DNA from: Campylobacteraceae bacterium
Lineage (GTDB): Bacteria > Campylobacterota > Campylobacteria > Campylobacterales > Sulfurovaceae
Direction: 5' to 3'
Length of the DNA: 37,740 nucleotides
Assembly: GCA_027035765.1 (NCBI GenBank)
Contig: JALVUD010000016.1
Location: 1-37,740, forward strand
The notes beneath the pieces are model-generated. The model saw only the letters and a program-made list of their open reading frames with translations. It did no database searches and had not been told where the DNA came from. Position numbers and translations under genes: made by a program. Position 1 is the first letter of the stretch, and the number at the start of each line of letters is the position of its first letter. This document shows positions 16,197 through 23,994 of this stretch, piece after piece.

Positions 16197-17618
16197 TTAT
16201 GACTGTTTCTCCTCATTGAGATATTTCAGATTATCGATCAGATCCGTCGGCAGCATCGAGTAGTCCGCTCCCTCATAACACCGGGCCGCCAGAGCCAGAG
16301 CCAGACTCCCCTGGATCGCCGCATCCAGCGCTTCATACCCCTGGGCCAGCAGTGCCGCGATCAGGCCGCTGAGTACGTCGCCGCTGCCTCCTTTGGCCAG
16401 GGCCACCGTCCCCAGGGGATTGACAAAGAGTTCCCCCAGGTGGGCGATGATGGGATTGGCCCCTTTGAGCAGCAGCACCACGTGAGGAAAACGGGCACTG
16501 AAACGGCGGGCGTATTCGAAACGGTTACGCTGCAGCTCCTCCACGCTCAATTCCTCCTCCGCCACGATCCGCCAAAGCCGGGAAAACTCGGCGGGGTGGG
16601 GGGTGATGATGATCTCCCGTCTCTCCTGGTGCAGAATCTGCAGGAGCTCCGGTTTGCTGAAGGCATCGGCATCCAGCACGATAGGAAGCGGCGAGTCCAC
16701 CACCTCCTTTTCCAGCATCTCCGATTCAAAATAGTCTCCCAGCCCCATCCCGATCGCCAAAGCCGTCGCCTTGGAAGGGACCGTAGTAGCCGTCATCAGA
16801 AATGCGGGAGCCCTCACCTGCTCGTGAATCACCAGGGTCGTCAGCCCGGCTCCGAAGCGGGCCGCCGCCGACGCGGCGATGATCCCCGCTCCCTCTTTTT
16901 CCCCGCAGAAAACCGCCGCATGGCCGAAGGTTCCCTTGTGCCCGGCCGGGCGGTCGGCCCGCAGCGGCGGGGCAAAGTCCAAGGCCTCCAGCACCCTGAC
17001 ACTGCTCTCCTCTTCGTAGAGTATCCGATCCACTCCCAGATCGACGCAGCGGATCTCCCCCACATACTCCTTGGCGGCATCGAGATAGAGTGCCTCTTTG
17101 AGGGCACCCATTGTTACCGTCAGATCGGCCCGGAAGGCAGTAGGCGAAGGCCAGCCCGCTTCGTCGAGCCCCGTGGGAATGTCGCAGGCGAGTTTGAAAC
17201 CCTCCAGAGCGTTGAGGCTCTCGACGATCCCGGCAATCTCTTCACTCAGCGGGCGGCTCAACCCGGCACCGAAAATCGCATCCACGACGATCTCGGCCTC
17301 TTCGATCTCTTCGACCGTAGACACTCCCACCTTACGGGCCCGCTCCAGCTGGAGTTTCGCCATCGGCGACTTGACCCCCAGAGGCAGAAAGAGCCGCGGT
17401 GAGAAACTCCCCTGCAGCAGCCTGGCCAGGGTAATGCCGTCGGCGCCGTTGTTGCCCGGGCCCGCCGCGATCAGCACCCTGCTTCCCGCCTCGAAACGCT
17501 CCCGAATGCAACGGGCCATCCCCTCCGCCGCATGTTCCATCAGCAGATCCTCCGTCAGCCCATATTGCTCGTAACACTTCCGGTCCATCGCATAACAGTT
17601 TCGATAGAGTCGCTGCAT
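16197..17618 (-). CDS. nnr: Bifunctional NAD(P)H-hydrate repair enzyme (epimerase/dehydratase)
   Basis: The enzyme repairs damaged NADH and NADPH hydrates. The N-terminal YjeF epimerase domain (about 1-205) has GPGNNGADG at 53-61, DAIFGAGLSRP and CDIPTGLD. The C-terminal ADP/ATP-dependent dehydratase domain (about 215-465) has AGHKGTFGHAAVF, TPHPAEFSRL, LLKGANPII and the ATP-binding AKGGSGDVLSG. The 473 residues fit the fused bacterial form. The start is supported by a very strong ribosome binding site, AAGGAGGTGA, and a TATAAT -10 (complement of 17644-17649). Confidence 0.95.
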   Translation of the reverse strand: MQRLYRNCYAMDRKCYEQYGLTEDLLMEHAAEGMARCIRERFEAGSRVLIAAGPGNNGADGITLARLLQGSFSPRLFLPLGVKSPMAKLQLERARKVGVSTVEEIEEAEIVVDAIFGAGLSRPLSEEIAGIVESLNALEGFKLACDIPTGLDEAGWPSPTAFRADLTVTMGALKEALYLDAAKEYVGEIRCVDLGVDRILYEEESSVRVLEALDFAPPLRADRPAGHKGTFGHAAVFCGEKEGAGIIAASAAARFGAGLTTLVIHEQVRAPAFLMTATTVPSKATALAIGMGLGDYFESEMLEKEVVDSPLPIVLDADAFSKPELLQILHQERREIIITPHPAEFSRLWRIVAEEELSVEELQRNRFEYARRFSARFPHVVLLLKGANPIIAHLGELFVNPLGTVALAKGGSGDVLSGLIAALLAQGYEALDAAIQGSLALALAARCYEGADYSMLPTDLIDNLKYLNEEKQS

Positions 17619-17790
17619 CCGTCACCTCCTTCTCTCTTGGAGAATTATACTCTTTCCGCTCTCCCCAATACACCAATAACCAATATACCAATGACATCAC
17701 CTAAATCAACTCCCCCTAATCCATATTCCGCTATAATTCCGCCACTTTGTCCCGGCCCAGCCAAAATCGGACATGAAAGGGGGTGATTGC
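17619..17790. promoter_or_regulatory. Divergent nnr / rpsU promoter region with CCAATA repeats
   Basis: On the minus strand TATAAT (complement of 17644-17649) serves nnr. On the plus strand TATAAT at 17732-17737 serves rpsU. Between them lies a short degenerate tandem array of 7-8 bp units containing ACCAAT (about 17665-17694). AAAGGGGGTGA at 17776-17786 is the rpsU ribosome binding site. Confidence 0.7.
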
Positions 17791-18003
17791 ATGCCTGGTA
17801 TCGTCGTTTCTCCTCGGGATACTTTCGAGGAAGCCTACCGCAAATTCAAGCGGCAGTGCGACCGGAACCTGATCGTCACCGAAGCCCGCGCACGGCAGCA
17901 CTACGAAAAGCCCACCGAGCGCCGCAAGAAAGAGAAGATCGCCACCCGCAAAAAGATCCTCAAGAAGCTCTACATGCTTCGCCGCTACGAGTCCCGCCTC
18001 TAA
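17791..18003 (+). CDS. rpsU: 30S ribosomal protein S21
   Basis: The 70-residue basic protein of the small ribosomal subunit begins [20 protein letters not shown] and ends in a Lys/Arg-rich tail, as is normal for S21. An in-frame ATG at 17773 would add six residues. I chose 17791 because the strong ribosome binding site lies just before it and S21 proteins start with MPGI or a close variant. It is a single-gene unit with its own TATAAT promoter. A small CCGCC/GGCGG hairpin follows the stop but without a clear T run. Confidence 0.96.
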   Translation: MPGIVVSPRDTFEEAYRKFKRQCDRNLIVTEARARQHYEKPTERRKKEKIATRKKILKKLYMLRRYESRL

Positions 18004-18143
18004 GGGACCCCGCCTCCGGGCGGACTGGCAATATAAAGTTCATCATTCTTCCTAATTTTTCCCGATAACCAATACGCCAATAACTAATTTACGGTTAACA
18101 CCATTTCCCTTTTTTCGCTAAAATCACTTCAAACCAATCACAT
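18004..18143. repeat. rpsU downstream spacer with ACCAAT-type repeats
   Basis: No gene is seen. A CCGCC-TCCG-GGCGG hairpin lies near 18010-18023, and a short degenerate CCAATA-type repeat near 18065-18090. The rest is AT-rich and could hold the purT promoter. Confidence 0.5.
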
Positions 18144-18267
18144 CCTTTGAAAATAGCTGTTAGAGAGGTTTCACTCGATGGCGACAAAGGAGCGCTCAAC
18201 CCGTGAAACGGGCGCTTGCGTTCGCGACTGCCAGAGCTATCGAGTGAAACCGGCGATTTTTCAGAGG
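18144..18267 (+). repeat. 124-bp structured element, copy 1 (upstream of purT)
   Basis: The core 18162-18253 (92 bp) is identical to 19574-19665. It is bounded by a perfect 13-bp inverted repeat, GGTTTCACTCGAT with its complement. Inside it, CCCGT-GAA-ACGGG and flanking AGCG/CGCT pairs form an inner hairpin, and TGGC/GCCA extends the outer stem. Imperfect outer inverted repeats CCTCTGAAAAA-like and TTTTTCAGAG bound the whole. It ends 27 bp before the purT start. It could be a MITE-like repeat or a structured 5' leader. Confidence 0.88.
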
Positions 18268-18294
18268 ATCCTATCTTAAGATTGAGGAAAAATC

Positions 18295-19461
18295 ATGACC
18301 TTTACCACTCCATTGAAAGAAGGCTCCATCAAAATCATGTTGCTCGGCTCCGGTGAACTGGGCAAAGAGGTCGCCATCGAGGCCCAGCGCCTAGGCATCG
18401 AAGTGATCGCCGTGGACAAGTACGAAAACGCCCCCGCCCACCTGGTAGCCAACCGGGCCTATACGGTGGACATGCAGGACAAAGAGGCGGTCCTGGCTCT
18501 GATCGAGAAGGAGAAGCCCACCTACATCCTCCCCGAAGTGGAAGCCATCAGTATCGATGCCCTCTTCCAAGCGGAGATCCGGGGCTATCACGTCATCCCC
18601 AACGCCGAGGCGGTCAACAAAACCATGAACCGCAAAAATATCCGCCGCTTCGCCGCCGAAACCCTGGGACTTCGCACCAGTGCCTACCGTTTCGTCGACA
18701 GTATCGAGGGGCTCCGCGCCGCCGCCGATGCACTGGGATACCCCTGTGTCATCAAACCGGTCATGAGCAGCTCCGGCCACGGCCAGAGTATCGCCCGAAG
18801 CCCCGAAGATATCCCCCAAAGCTGGGAGATCGCCAAAGAGGCCAGAGGGGACGCCAGTGAACTCATCGTCGAAGCCTTCGTCCCTTTCGATTACGAGATC
18901 ACTCTGTTGACGGTACGCAATGAAACCGGTACCGTCTTTTGCGAACCTATCGGCCATGTGCAAAAAGACGGCGACTATATCCTCTCCTGGCAGCCGATGC
19001 CGATGAAAGAGCAGGCCCTCCAAGAGGCCCAACGCATGGCCAAAGCGGTCACCGACGGCCTGGGAGGTCGGGGGATCTTTGGCGTGGAGTTCTTTGTCAA
19101 AGGCGAAGAGGTCTACTTCTCCGAACTCTCCCCTAGACCCCACGATACCGGGATGGTTACGCTCATCACCCAGAGCCAGAGCGAATTTGCCCTCCATGTC
19201 AGAGCGGTGCTGGGGCTGCCCCTGGATTTCGAGTTCTTCGCCCCCGGTGCCAGCGCCGCCTACAAGGCCAAACATGAGAGTAAGCATCCCAAAATCACCG
19301 TCCCCGACGACGCCTTCGGCAAAGAGACCTTCGTCCGGATCTTCGGCAAACCCGAATCCCACGTCGGCCGCCGCATGGCCGTCGCCCTGGCTCTGGGCAA
19401 CGATGTGAAAGAGGCCAAAGCCAAGGCCCAGTCCATCGTCGACCGGATGGAGGATGAATAA
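18295..19461 (+). CDS. purT: Formate-dependent phosphoribosylglycinamide formyltransferase
   Basis: PurT makes formyl-GAR from GAR, formate and ATP, independently of folate. The 388-residue ATP-grasp protein has an N-terminal [13 protein letters not shown] motif (about 17-29) and [10 protein letters not shown]. The ATP-grasp core includes [14 protein letters not shown] and [24 protein letters not shown], with metal-binding acids. The start has GAGGAAA upstream. It is transcribed behind the structured repeat element. With purN also present, the cell has two routes for this purine step. purT would let formate be used directly. Confidence 0.97.
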   Translation: MTFTTPLKEGSIKIMLLGSGELGKEVAIEAQRLGIEVIAVDKYENAPAHLVANRAYTVDMQDKEAVLALIEKEKPTYILPEVEAISIDALFQAEIRGYHVIPNAEAVNKTMNRKNIRRFAAETLGLRTSAYRFVDSIEGLRAAADALGYPCVIKPVMSSSGHGQSIARSPEDIPQSWEIAKEARGDASELIVEAFVPFDYEITLLTVRNETGTVFCEPIGHVQKDGDYILSWQPMPMKEQALQEAQRMAKAVTDGLGGRGIFGVEFFVKGEEVYFSELSPRPHDTGMVTLITQSQSEFALHVRAVLGLPLDFEFFAPGASAAYKAKHESKHPKITVPDDAFGKETFVRIFGKPESHVGRRMAVALALGNDVKEAKAKAQSIVDRMEDE

Positions 19462-19462
19462 G

Positions 19463-19556
19463 ACCGCCTATGGCGGTGTTATTGGTGTATTGGTGTATTG
19501 GTTATTAGGAAACCCTACCCAGTTACTAGTTACTCGTTTCTAGTTACTAGTTAAAC
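19463..19556 (+). repeat. Palindrome, ATTGGTGT octamers and TTACTAG heptamers
   Basis: After purT come ACCGCC-TAT-GGCGGT (19463-19477), three octamers of the ATTGGTGT type (19481-19504), then about five heptamers of the TTACTAG/TTTCTAG type (about 19522-19553). These are inverted relatives of the TAGTAAC units in the 104-bp composite. No gene is seen. Confidence 0.88.
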
Positions 19557-19679
19557 CCTCTGAAAAATGTCCAAGAGAGGTTTCACTCGATGGCGACAAA
19601 GGAGCGCTCAACCCGTGAAACGGGCGCTTGCGTTCGCGACTGCCAGAGCTATCGAGTGAAACCGGTTGTTTTTCAGAGT
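19557..19679 (+). repeat. 124-bp structured element, copy 2 (upstream of the VKOR fusion)
   Basis: The core 19574-19665 is identical over 92 bp to the copy before purT and in the same orientation. The outer ends CTCTGAAAAA (19558-19567) and TTTTTCAGAG (19669-19678) form a perfect 10-bp inverted repeat here. It ends 23 bp before the next start codon. Confidence 0.9.
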
Positions 19680-19702
19680 ACTTAGTTAAAAAAGGAGTCG
19701 CC

Positions 19703-20545
19703 ATGAAATTGATCAGTCGCGTTTTTCTCCCTCTGCTGCTCCTGCTCTATATCGGCTATGAAACCTGGCTCAAGCTCCACCACGAATCCCTCTGCTCCGC
19801 CACCGGCTGCAAACTGGCCGGAGAACTGCTCCGTTTCCCTTCGATCTATCTCAACTATCTGGGAATGGCGGCAGTCGGAGCGATCCTGCTCTTTGGCCTG
19901 CTCTCGCTCTTCAAACCCGCTTTTGAAAAGCTCTATTTCATTACCCTCTATGCCGCTATCGCCTTCGAGTCGATTATGATCGGCTACCAGATCCTGGCCA
20001 ACCCCGAGCCCTGTCTCTTCTGTCTGGGGGTCTACGGCGGATTGCTTCTGATTGCCCTGCTCAGCCGTCCGAGGTGGTTTCTCTATGCCCTGCCGGCGAT
20101 TTTCGCCATCTTTTTCGCGCTGAGTGACCTGGCGATCCCCCGCAACGAAGCCCTCATTACCCGAAACGGTCTCTACCTCATCGCCTCCGACCACTGCCCC
20201 CACTGCCGCAAGGTCAAGGCCTATTTCGCCAAAAAAGGAATCCGTTACACCAAGCTGGATGTCAACGACCCCAGTGTCCGCCATTTGGCCAAAGCCCTGG
20301 GCATCGATGAAATTCCGATTCTCTTCAAGCGCCAAGGGGGGAAAACGACGATTCTCTACGGGGACAAGCCCATCATCGCCTCTTTCGAACAGGCGCCGGT
20401 TTCCGAAAGTCCCAAAAGCGCCCCGCTTCCGGTGACCAATACCGATCTCTACTCCAATCCCGATGAGGGAGGATGTACACTGAATCCCCTGGAGAGTGAC
20501 GGTGGCGGCTGCGAAGCTCCCGAACCCGAGGTCAAACTGCGATGA
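19703..20545 (+). CDS. VKOR-family membrane protein fused to a glutaredoxin-like domain
   Basis: The 280-residue protein has about four membrane segments in residues 1-145. It carries the VKOR cysteine pairs C31/C36 (CSATGC) and C104/C107 (CLFC), then a glutaredoxin/thioredoxin-like domain (about 155-230) with C165-P-H-C168. This is the layout of VKOR-redoxin fusions, which pass electrons from a redoxin to quinone to make or reshuffle disulfides outside the cytoplasm. The C-terminus adds about 45 low-complexity residues with two more Cys (C258, C270). AAGGAG precedes the ATG. The last codons overlap the next start by ATGA. Which side of the membrane the redoxin domain occupies cannot be settled from sequence alone. 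Confidence 0.82.
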   Translation: MKLISRVFLPLLLLLYIGYETWLKLHHESLCSATGCKLAGELLRFPSIYLNYLGMAAVGAILLFGLLSLFKPAFEKLYFITLYAAIAFESIMIGYQILANPEPCLFCLGVYGGLLLIALLSRPRWFLYALPAIFAIFFALSDLAIPRNEALITRNGLYLIASDHCPHCRKVKAYFAKKGIRYTKLDVNDPSVRHLAKALGIDEIPILFKRQGGKTTILYGDKPIIASFEQAPVSESPKSAPLPVTNTDLYSNPDEGGCTLNPLESDGGGCEAPEPEVKLR

Positions 20546-20952
20546 TCCTTCAGCGGACCCTCACCCTCCCTCCGCTGCCCAGGGGCGTCCACCTCATCAC
20601 CCGACAGATCGAGCCGGAGATCCAAGGGATCACCACCGGCATCGCCCATCTCTTTCTCCAGCACAGCTCCGCCTCCCTGGCCATCAACGAAAACTACGAT
20701 CCCGACGTCCGCCGGGATGTGGAGCATTTCCTGCGCACCCTCATCCCCGACGGCTGGAGCGGCTTCACCCATACCCTGGAGGGGCCCGACGATATGCCGG
20801 CCCATATGAAAAACATCCTCATCGGCTCCAGCCTCACAATCCCCGTCACCGACGGCCGGCTCAATCTCGGCACCTGGCAGGGGATCTACCTGCTGGAGCA
20901 TCGGAAACACGGTGGAGAACGTCGGATCATCATTACGCTAATGGGGGAATAG
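20542..20952 (+). CDS. yjbQ: YjbQ / UPF0047 family protein
   Basis: The 136-residue protein belongs to the YjbQ family. Visible motifs are LQHSSASLAINEN, GPDDMPAHMKNILIGSSL and GRLNLGTWQGIYLLEHR. Members have been linked to thiamine-phosphate synthase side activity, but the physiological role is unclear. Translation is coupled to the upstream VKOR fusion gene through an ATGA overlap. The functional link between the two is not obvious. Confidence 0.92.
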   Translation: MILQRTLTLPPLPRGVHLITRQIEPEIQGITTGIAHLFLQHSSASLAINENYDPDVRRDVEHFLRTLIPDGWSGFTHTLEGPDDMPAHMKNILIGSSLTIPVTDGRLNLGTWQGIYLLEHRKHGGERRIIITLMGE

Positions 20953-20953
20953 C

Positions 20954-21034
20954 GTGCTATGTGTTACGATGAAAGACAAAACGATTGATAACATAATTCG
21001 TAGCACGTAGCACGTAGCACTTAACACTTAGCAC
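20954..21034. repeat. GTAGCAC / GTGCTAT heptamers in opposite orientations
   Basis: GTGCTAT-GTGTTAC (20954-20967) faces an array of five heptamers (GTAGCAC three times, TTAACAC, TTAGCAC; 21000-21034). The two halves are complementary, so the spacer could fold on itself. The same unit, GTGCTAT, recurs after sdhA at 23737-23764. Confidence 0.88.
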
Positions 21035-21049
21035 GAAAAAAGGATCATA

Positions 21050-21979
21050 ATGAAACTTGTCCTTCTCGACGCCGAAACCCTGGGAGAGGATCTCGATCTA
21101 AGCTCCTTGGAGCGTTTCGGTGAGCTTGTCGTCTATCCGCGCACCGCACCGGATGAAACACTGCAAAGAATCGACGACGCAGAAATCGTCATCACCAACA
21201 AGGTGGTTCTCGATCGGGAGATTCTCCGGGCAGCTCCGAGGCTCAAACTGATCTGTATTGCGGCAACGGGGATGAACAATGTCGATCTAAAAGCCGCCGA
21301 AGAGCTCGGTATCACGGTGCGTAATGTCGCCGGATACTCCACTTCCAGCGTGGTGCAGCACACCTTCGCCATGCTCTTCTATCTTGGGGAACAACTGGCC
21401 TACTACGACCGCTTCGTCAAGGAAGGATCCTGGAGTCACGGCGGGCTCTTCACCCATCTGGGCCGCCCCTTTTCCGAGATCGCCGGCAAGCGCTGGGGCA
21501 TCATCGGGATGGGGACAATCGGCCGGGAGGTCGCCCGCATCGCCCAGGCGTTCGGCGCCGAAGTGGTCTATTATCCCACCTCGGGAATCGCCCATGAAGA
21601 TGCCTATCCGGCGCTGGAGCTCGAAGAGCTGCTGCGCGGCAGCCATATCGTCAGCATCCACGCGCCGCTGAATGAGCGGACCCAGGGGCTCCTCGGCGCC
21701 GGGGAGCTTGCTCTGCTGAGCAACAGAGCCGTCCTCCTCAACCTGGGCCGGGGCGGCATCGTCGACGAAGCGGCCCTGGCGCAGGAGCTGGACCGCCGGG
21801 AGATCTATGTCGGTCTGGACGTGACCGAACAGGAACCGCTGCCCGAAGACTCCCCTCTTTTGAAGCTCCGACACCCCGAACGCCTCCTCATCACCCCCCA
21901 CATCGCCTGGGCCAGCCGGGAAGCGAGAGAGCGGTTGTTGCAGGGGATTGTGAAGAATATCGAGGAGTTTGTGAATTGA
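21050..21979 (+). CDS. D-2-hydroxyacid dehydrogenase (NAD-dependent)
   Basis: The 309-residue enzyme interconverts 2-hydroxyacids and 2-oxoacids. The Rossmann motif is GMGTIG at 153-158. The catalytic residues are the Arg in LNLGRGGIVDE, the Glu in DVTEQEPLPE and the His in TPHIAWAS. It resembles the hydroxypyruvate/glycerate dehydrogenase subgroup, but the substrate cannot be fixed from sequence. AAAGGA lies upstream of the ATG at 21050, next to the GTAGCAC heptamer array. sdhA follows after 138 bp of repeat mosaic, so joint transcription is possible but not shown. Confidence 0.9.
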   Translation: MKLVLLDAETLGEDLDLSSLERFGELVVYPRTAPDETLQRIDDAEIVITNKVVLDREILRAAPRLKLICIAATGMNNVDLKAAEELGITVRNVAGYSTSSVVQHTFAMLFYLGEQLAYYDRFVKEGSWSHGGLFTHLGRPFSEIAGKRWGIIGMGTIGREVARIAQAFGAEVVYYPTSGIAHEDAYPALELEELLRGSHIVSIHAPLNERTQGLLGAGELALLSNRAVLLNLGRGGIVDEAALAQELDRREIYVGLDVTEQEPLPEDSPLLKLRHPERLLITPHIAWASREARERLLQGIVKNIEEFVN

Positions 21980-21981
21980 TA

Positions 21982-22114
21982 GTCATCAGTCGTCAGTCGT
22001 CAGTCGTCAGTTATGTAAATAGAAAGCGTTGCATGGCAACGCAATCCAAAATTCCTCATTCCTCATTCCTCATTCCTCATTCGGAACCTTCGGTTCCTAT
22101 TCTCCGAAGGAGAA
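21982..22114. repeat. Mosaic: GTCGTCA heptamers, P1, TCCTCAT heptamers and two palindromes
   Basis: Units in order: GTCATCA, three GTCGTCA and GTTATGT (21982-22016), P1 with loop ATG (22026-22042), and four TCCTCAT heptamers (22053-22080). Two palindromes close the region: GGAACC-TTC-GGTTCC (22083-22097) and TTCTCC-GAA-GGAGAA (22100-22114). The last palindrome contains the sdhA ribosome binding site AAGGAGAA. Confidence 0.9.
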
Positions 22115-22117
22115 AAA

Positions 22118-23743
22118 ATGCCTGATCTCCTCATCATCGGCAGCGGAGGCGCCGGTCTCTCCGCAGCGCTGGAAGCCGCAAGCCGGGGAGCAAAGGTCGC
22201 CGTCGTCACCAAAACCCTCCCGACCCAGGCCCAGACCTGCATGGCCCAGGGAGGGATCAACGCCGCCCTAGGCAACGTGGAGCCCGACACCCCCGAGGAG
22301 CACATCACCGACACCCTGCGCTCCGCCCACGGCCTGGCCGACGAGGCGATGGTCCGCACCCTCTGCGAATCGGCCCCCGAGACCATCGAGTGGCTCGACC
22401 GCCTACTCGTCCCCTTCTCCCGCATCGACTCCACCCACTCAACACTCAACACTCAGCACTCAGCACTCTCCACCATCGACCAACGCCGCCTGGGAGGGGC
22501 CAGCCACCCCAGAGCCTGCTACGCCCAGGACTACACCGGACTCAAGATCCTCCAGAGCCTCTACGATCGCTGCCTGGAGGCCGGAGTGACCTTTTACACC
22601 GGGCACTATCTTCTGGATCTGATTGTCACAGAGGATCGGGAAGTTGTCGGCGCAGATTTCTGGGAGATTAAAACAGGAAAGATCCGGACGATCCGGGCCG
22701 GGGCCACTCTCTTGGCGACGGGGGGTTACGGGGCGCTCTATCAGGGTTACACCACCAACGCCTACGGCGCCACCGGTGACGGGATCGCCGCGGTCCTGCG
22801 GGCGGGCGGGGTGCTGGAGGATATGGAGTTTGTTCAGTTCCACCCCACCGCCATGGCCCCCAGCGCCGTACTCATCAGCGAAAGTGCCCGGGGGGCGGGC
22901 GCCTGGCTGATCAACGACAAAGGGAAGCGTTTCACCGACGAGCTGGCCCCCCGGGACATCGTCGCCCGGGCCATGTTCGACCAGATCGCCGCCGGACGGC
23001 ACCTCTTCCTCGACCTGCGTCCCGTTCCCGAAAAGGTTCTGCGGGAACTGATGCCCCAGGAGCTCCATCTGGCCCGGCTCCATGCCGGTATCGACGCGAC
23101 AAAGGAGCCGATCCCCGTCATGCCAGCGGTCCACTACACCATGGGGGGGATCGCCGTCGATTCCCGGTTGCAGATCCGGGGGCTGGGACGCGCCTATGCC
23201 GCGGGAGAGTGCTCCGCCGCCAGGGTGCACGGCGCCAACCGTCTTGGGGGAAATTCCCTGCTGGAGATCATCGCGTTCGGACGGCTCGCCGCCGTGAACG
23301 CTCTGGAGGAACCGAAAGGTGAAATTCCAGAGGATACCACGCCGGATCGGAGCTCCGCAACGCGAATCGAGGGAATCTTCGCCCGAAAGAACCGCTACAA
23401 CCACTATCACAAACAGAAGATCCTCGGCAAACGCCTCTACCACGATCTGGGCATCGTCCGCGACGGAACCCTCATCGAGGATGCCCTGAACTATCTCCGG
23501 GAGCTGGAGGGACGTCTAGGCGAAACGGGACTGCAGGACCGCTCCCGCAGAGAAAACAGAGACCTGATAGAGCTGCTGGAGTATGAGAATATGCTGCTGC
23601 TGGCCCAGGCCCTCAGCCTCTCCGCCCTGAAGCGAACCGAAAGCCGTGGAGCCCACTACCGCCGTGATTTCCCCGAAGAGTCCCCGGAATGGGAGAAGCA
23701 TATTCAGATCAAAATGGAGAATGGGGAGGTAGAAACGTGCTAA
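22118..23743 (+). CDS. sdhA: Succinate dehydrogenase / fumarate reductase flavoprotein subunit
   Basis: The 541-residue FAD protein has the N-terminal dinucleotide motif GSGGAG at 8-13 and the active-site elements MEFVQFHPTAM, FTDELAPRDIVARAM and HYTMGGIAVDS. HGANRLGGNSLLE also identifies the family. The His that binds FAD covalently in classical enzymes is replaced by Gln39 (TQAQTCMAQGG), so the flavin is probably not covalently bound. Residues about 105-121 are encoded by a tandem repeat array. This loop is about 12 residues longer than in E. coli FrdA by my recollection. The final residues VETC and the TAA stop also come from heptamer repeats. sdhB follows 271 bp downstream. It resembles type E / Mfr-like enzymes. 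Confidence 0.9.
   Translation: MPDLLIIGSGGAGLSAALEAASRGAKVAVVTKTLPTQAQTCMAQGGINAALGNVEPDTPEEHITDTLRSAHGLADEAMVRTLCESAPETIEWLDRLLVPFSRIDSTHSTLNTQHSALSTIDQRRLGGASHPRACYAQDYTGLKILQSLYDRCLEAGVTFYTGHYLLDLIVTEDREVVGADFWEIKTGKIRTIRAGATLLATGGYGALYQGYTTNAYGATGDGIAAVLRAGGVLEDMEFVQFHPTAMAPSAVLISESARGAGAWLINDKGKRFTDELAPRDIVARAMFDQIAAGRHLFLDLRPVPEKVLRELMPQELHLARLHAGIDATKEPIPVMPAVHYTMGGIAVDSRLQIRGLGRAYAAGECSAARVHGANRLGGNSLLEIIAFGRLAAVNALEEPKGEIPEDTTPDRSSATRIEGIFARKNRYNHYHKQKILGKRLYHDLGIVRDGTLIEDALNYLRELEGRLGETGLQDRSRRENRDLIELLEYENMLLLAQALSLSALKRTESRGAHYRRDFPEESPEWEKHIQIKMENGEVETC
22436..22470 (+). repeat. In-frame CACTCAA heptamer array inside sdhA
   Basis: Five tandem heptamers (CACTCAA twice, CACTCAG twice, CACTCTC) lie between codons for VPFSRID and DQRRLGG. 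The reading frame is kept through the array. Confidence 0.95.
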
Positions 23744-23890
23744 GTGCTATGTGCTATGTGCGGGGAAAAGAGTCGAGCACCTTCGGTGCTTTGCGTCGTT
23801 TGTCGTTTGTCGTTTGTCGTTTGAATAAAAGCGTTGCAGAGCAACGCCTACCGGAATCATTCACCATTCATCATTCACCATTCACCAATT
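23737..23890. repeat. Mosaic after sdhA: GTGCTAT, GTTTGTC and ATTCACC heptamers with palindromes
   Basis: Units in order: GTGCTAA (holding the sdhA stop TAA at 23741-23743), two GTGCTAT and GTGCGGG (23737-23764), the palindrome AGCACC-TTC-GGTGCT (23776-23790), then GTTTGTC three times and GTTTGAA (23798-23825). P1 with loop AGA (23831-23847) and four ATTCACC-type heptamers (23859-23886) complete it. No gene is seen. Confidence 0.92.
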
Positions 23891-23994
23891 CGTGGGATCA
23901 CAATCCTACGCTACATAGTTCTCGGTTTCTAGTTACTAGTTCCTCGTTACTAGTTTCTACTCGGTTCCTCATTCCTCATTCCTCATTCCTCATT
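23891..23994. repeat. 104-bp composite repeat, copy B (inverted)
   Basis: This is the reverse complement of 12534-12637 over the full 104 bp with 5 mismatches. The palindromic end CGTGGGAT...ATCCTACG is at 23891-23910, and the four CCTCATT heptamers end at 23994, next to the sdhB ribosome binding site. Confidence 0.93.

Noticed and set aside
18144-18267. ZTP or other purine-related riboswitch before purT
   Set aside because: I could not find the conserved ZTP-type core, and an identical copy precedes a non-purine gene. It is kept as an unassigned structured element.
18144-19679. A composite transposon formed by the two 124-bp elements around purT
   Set aside because: There is no transposase, purT is a normal housekeeping gene, and no target-site duplication was visible.
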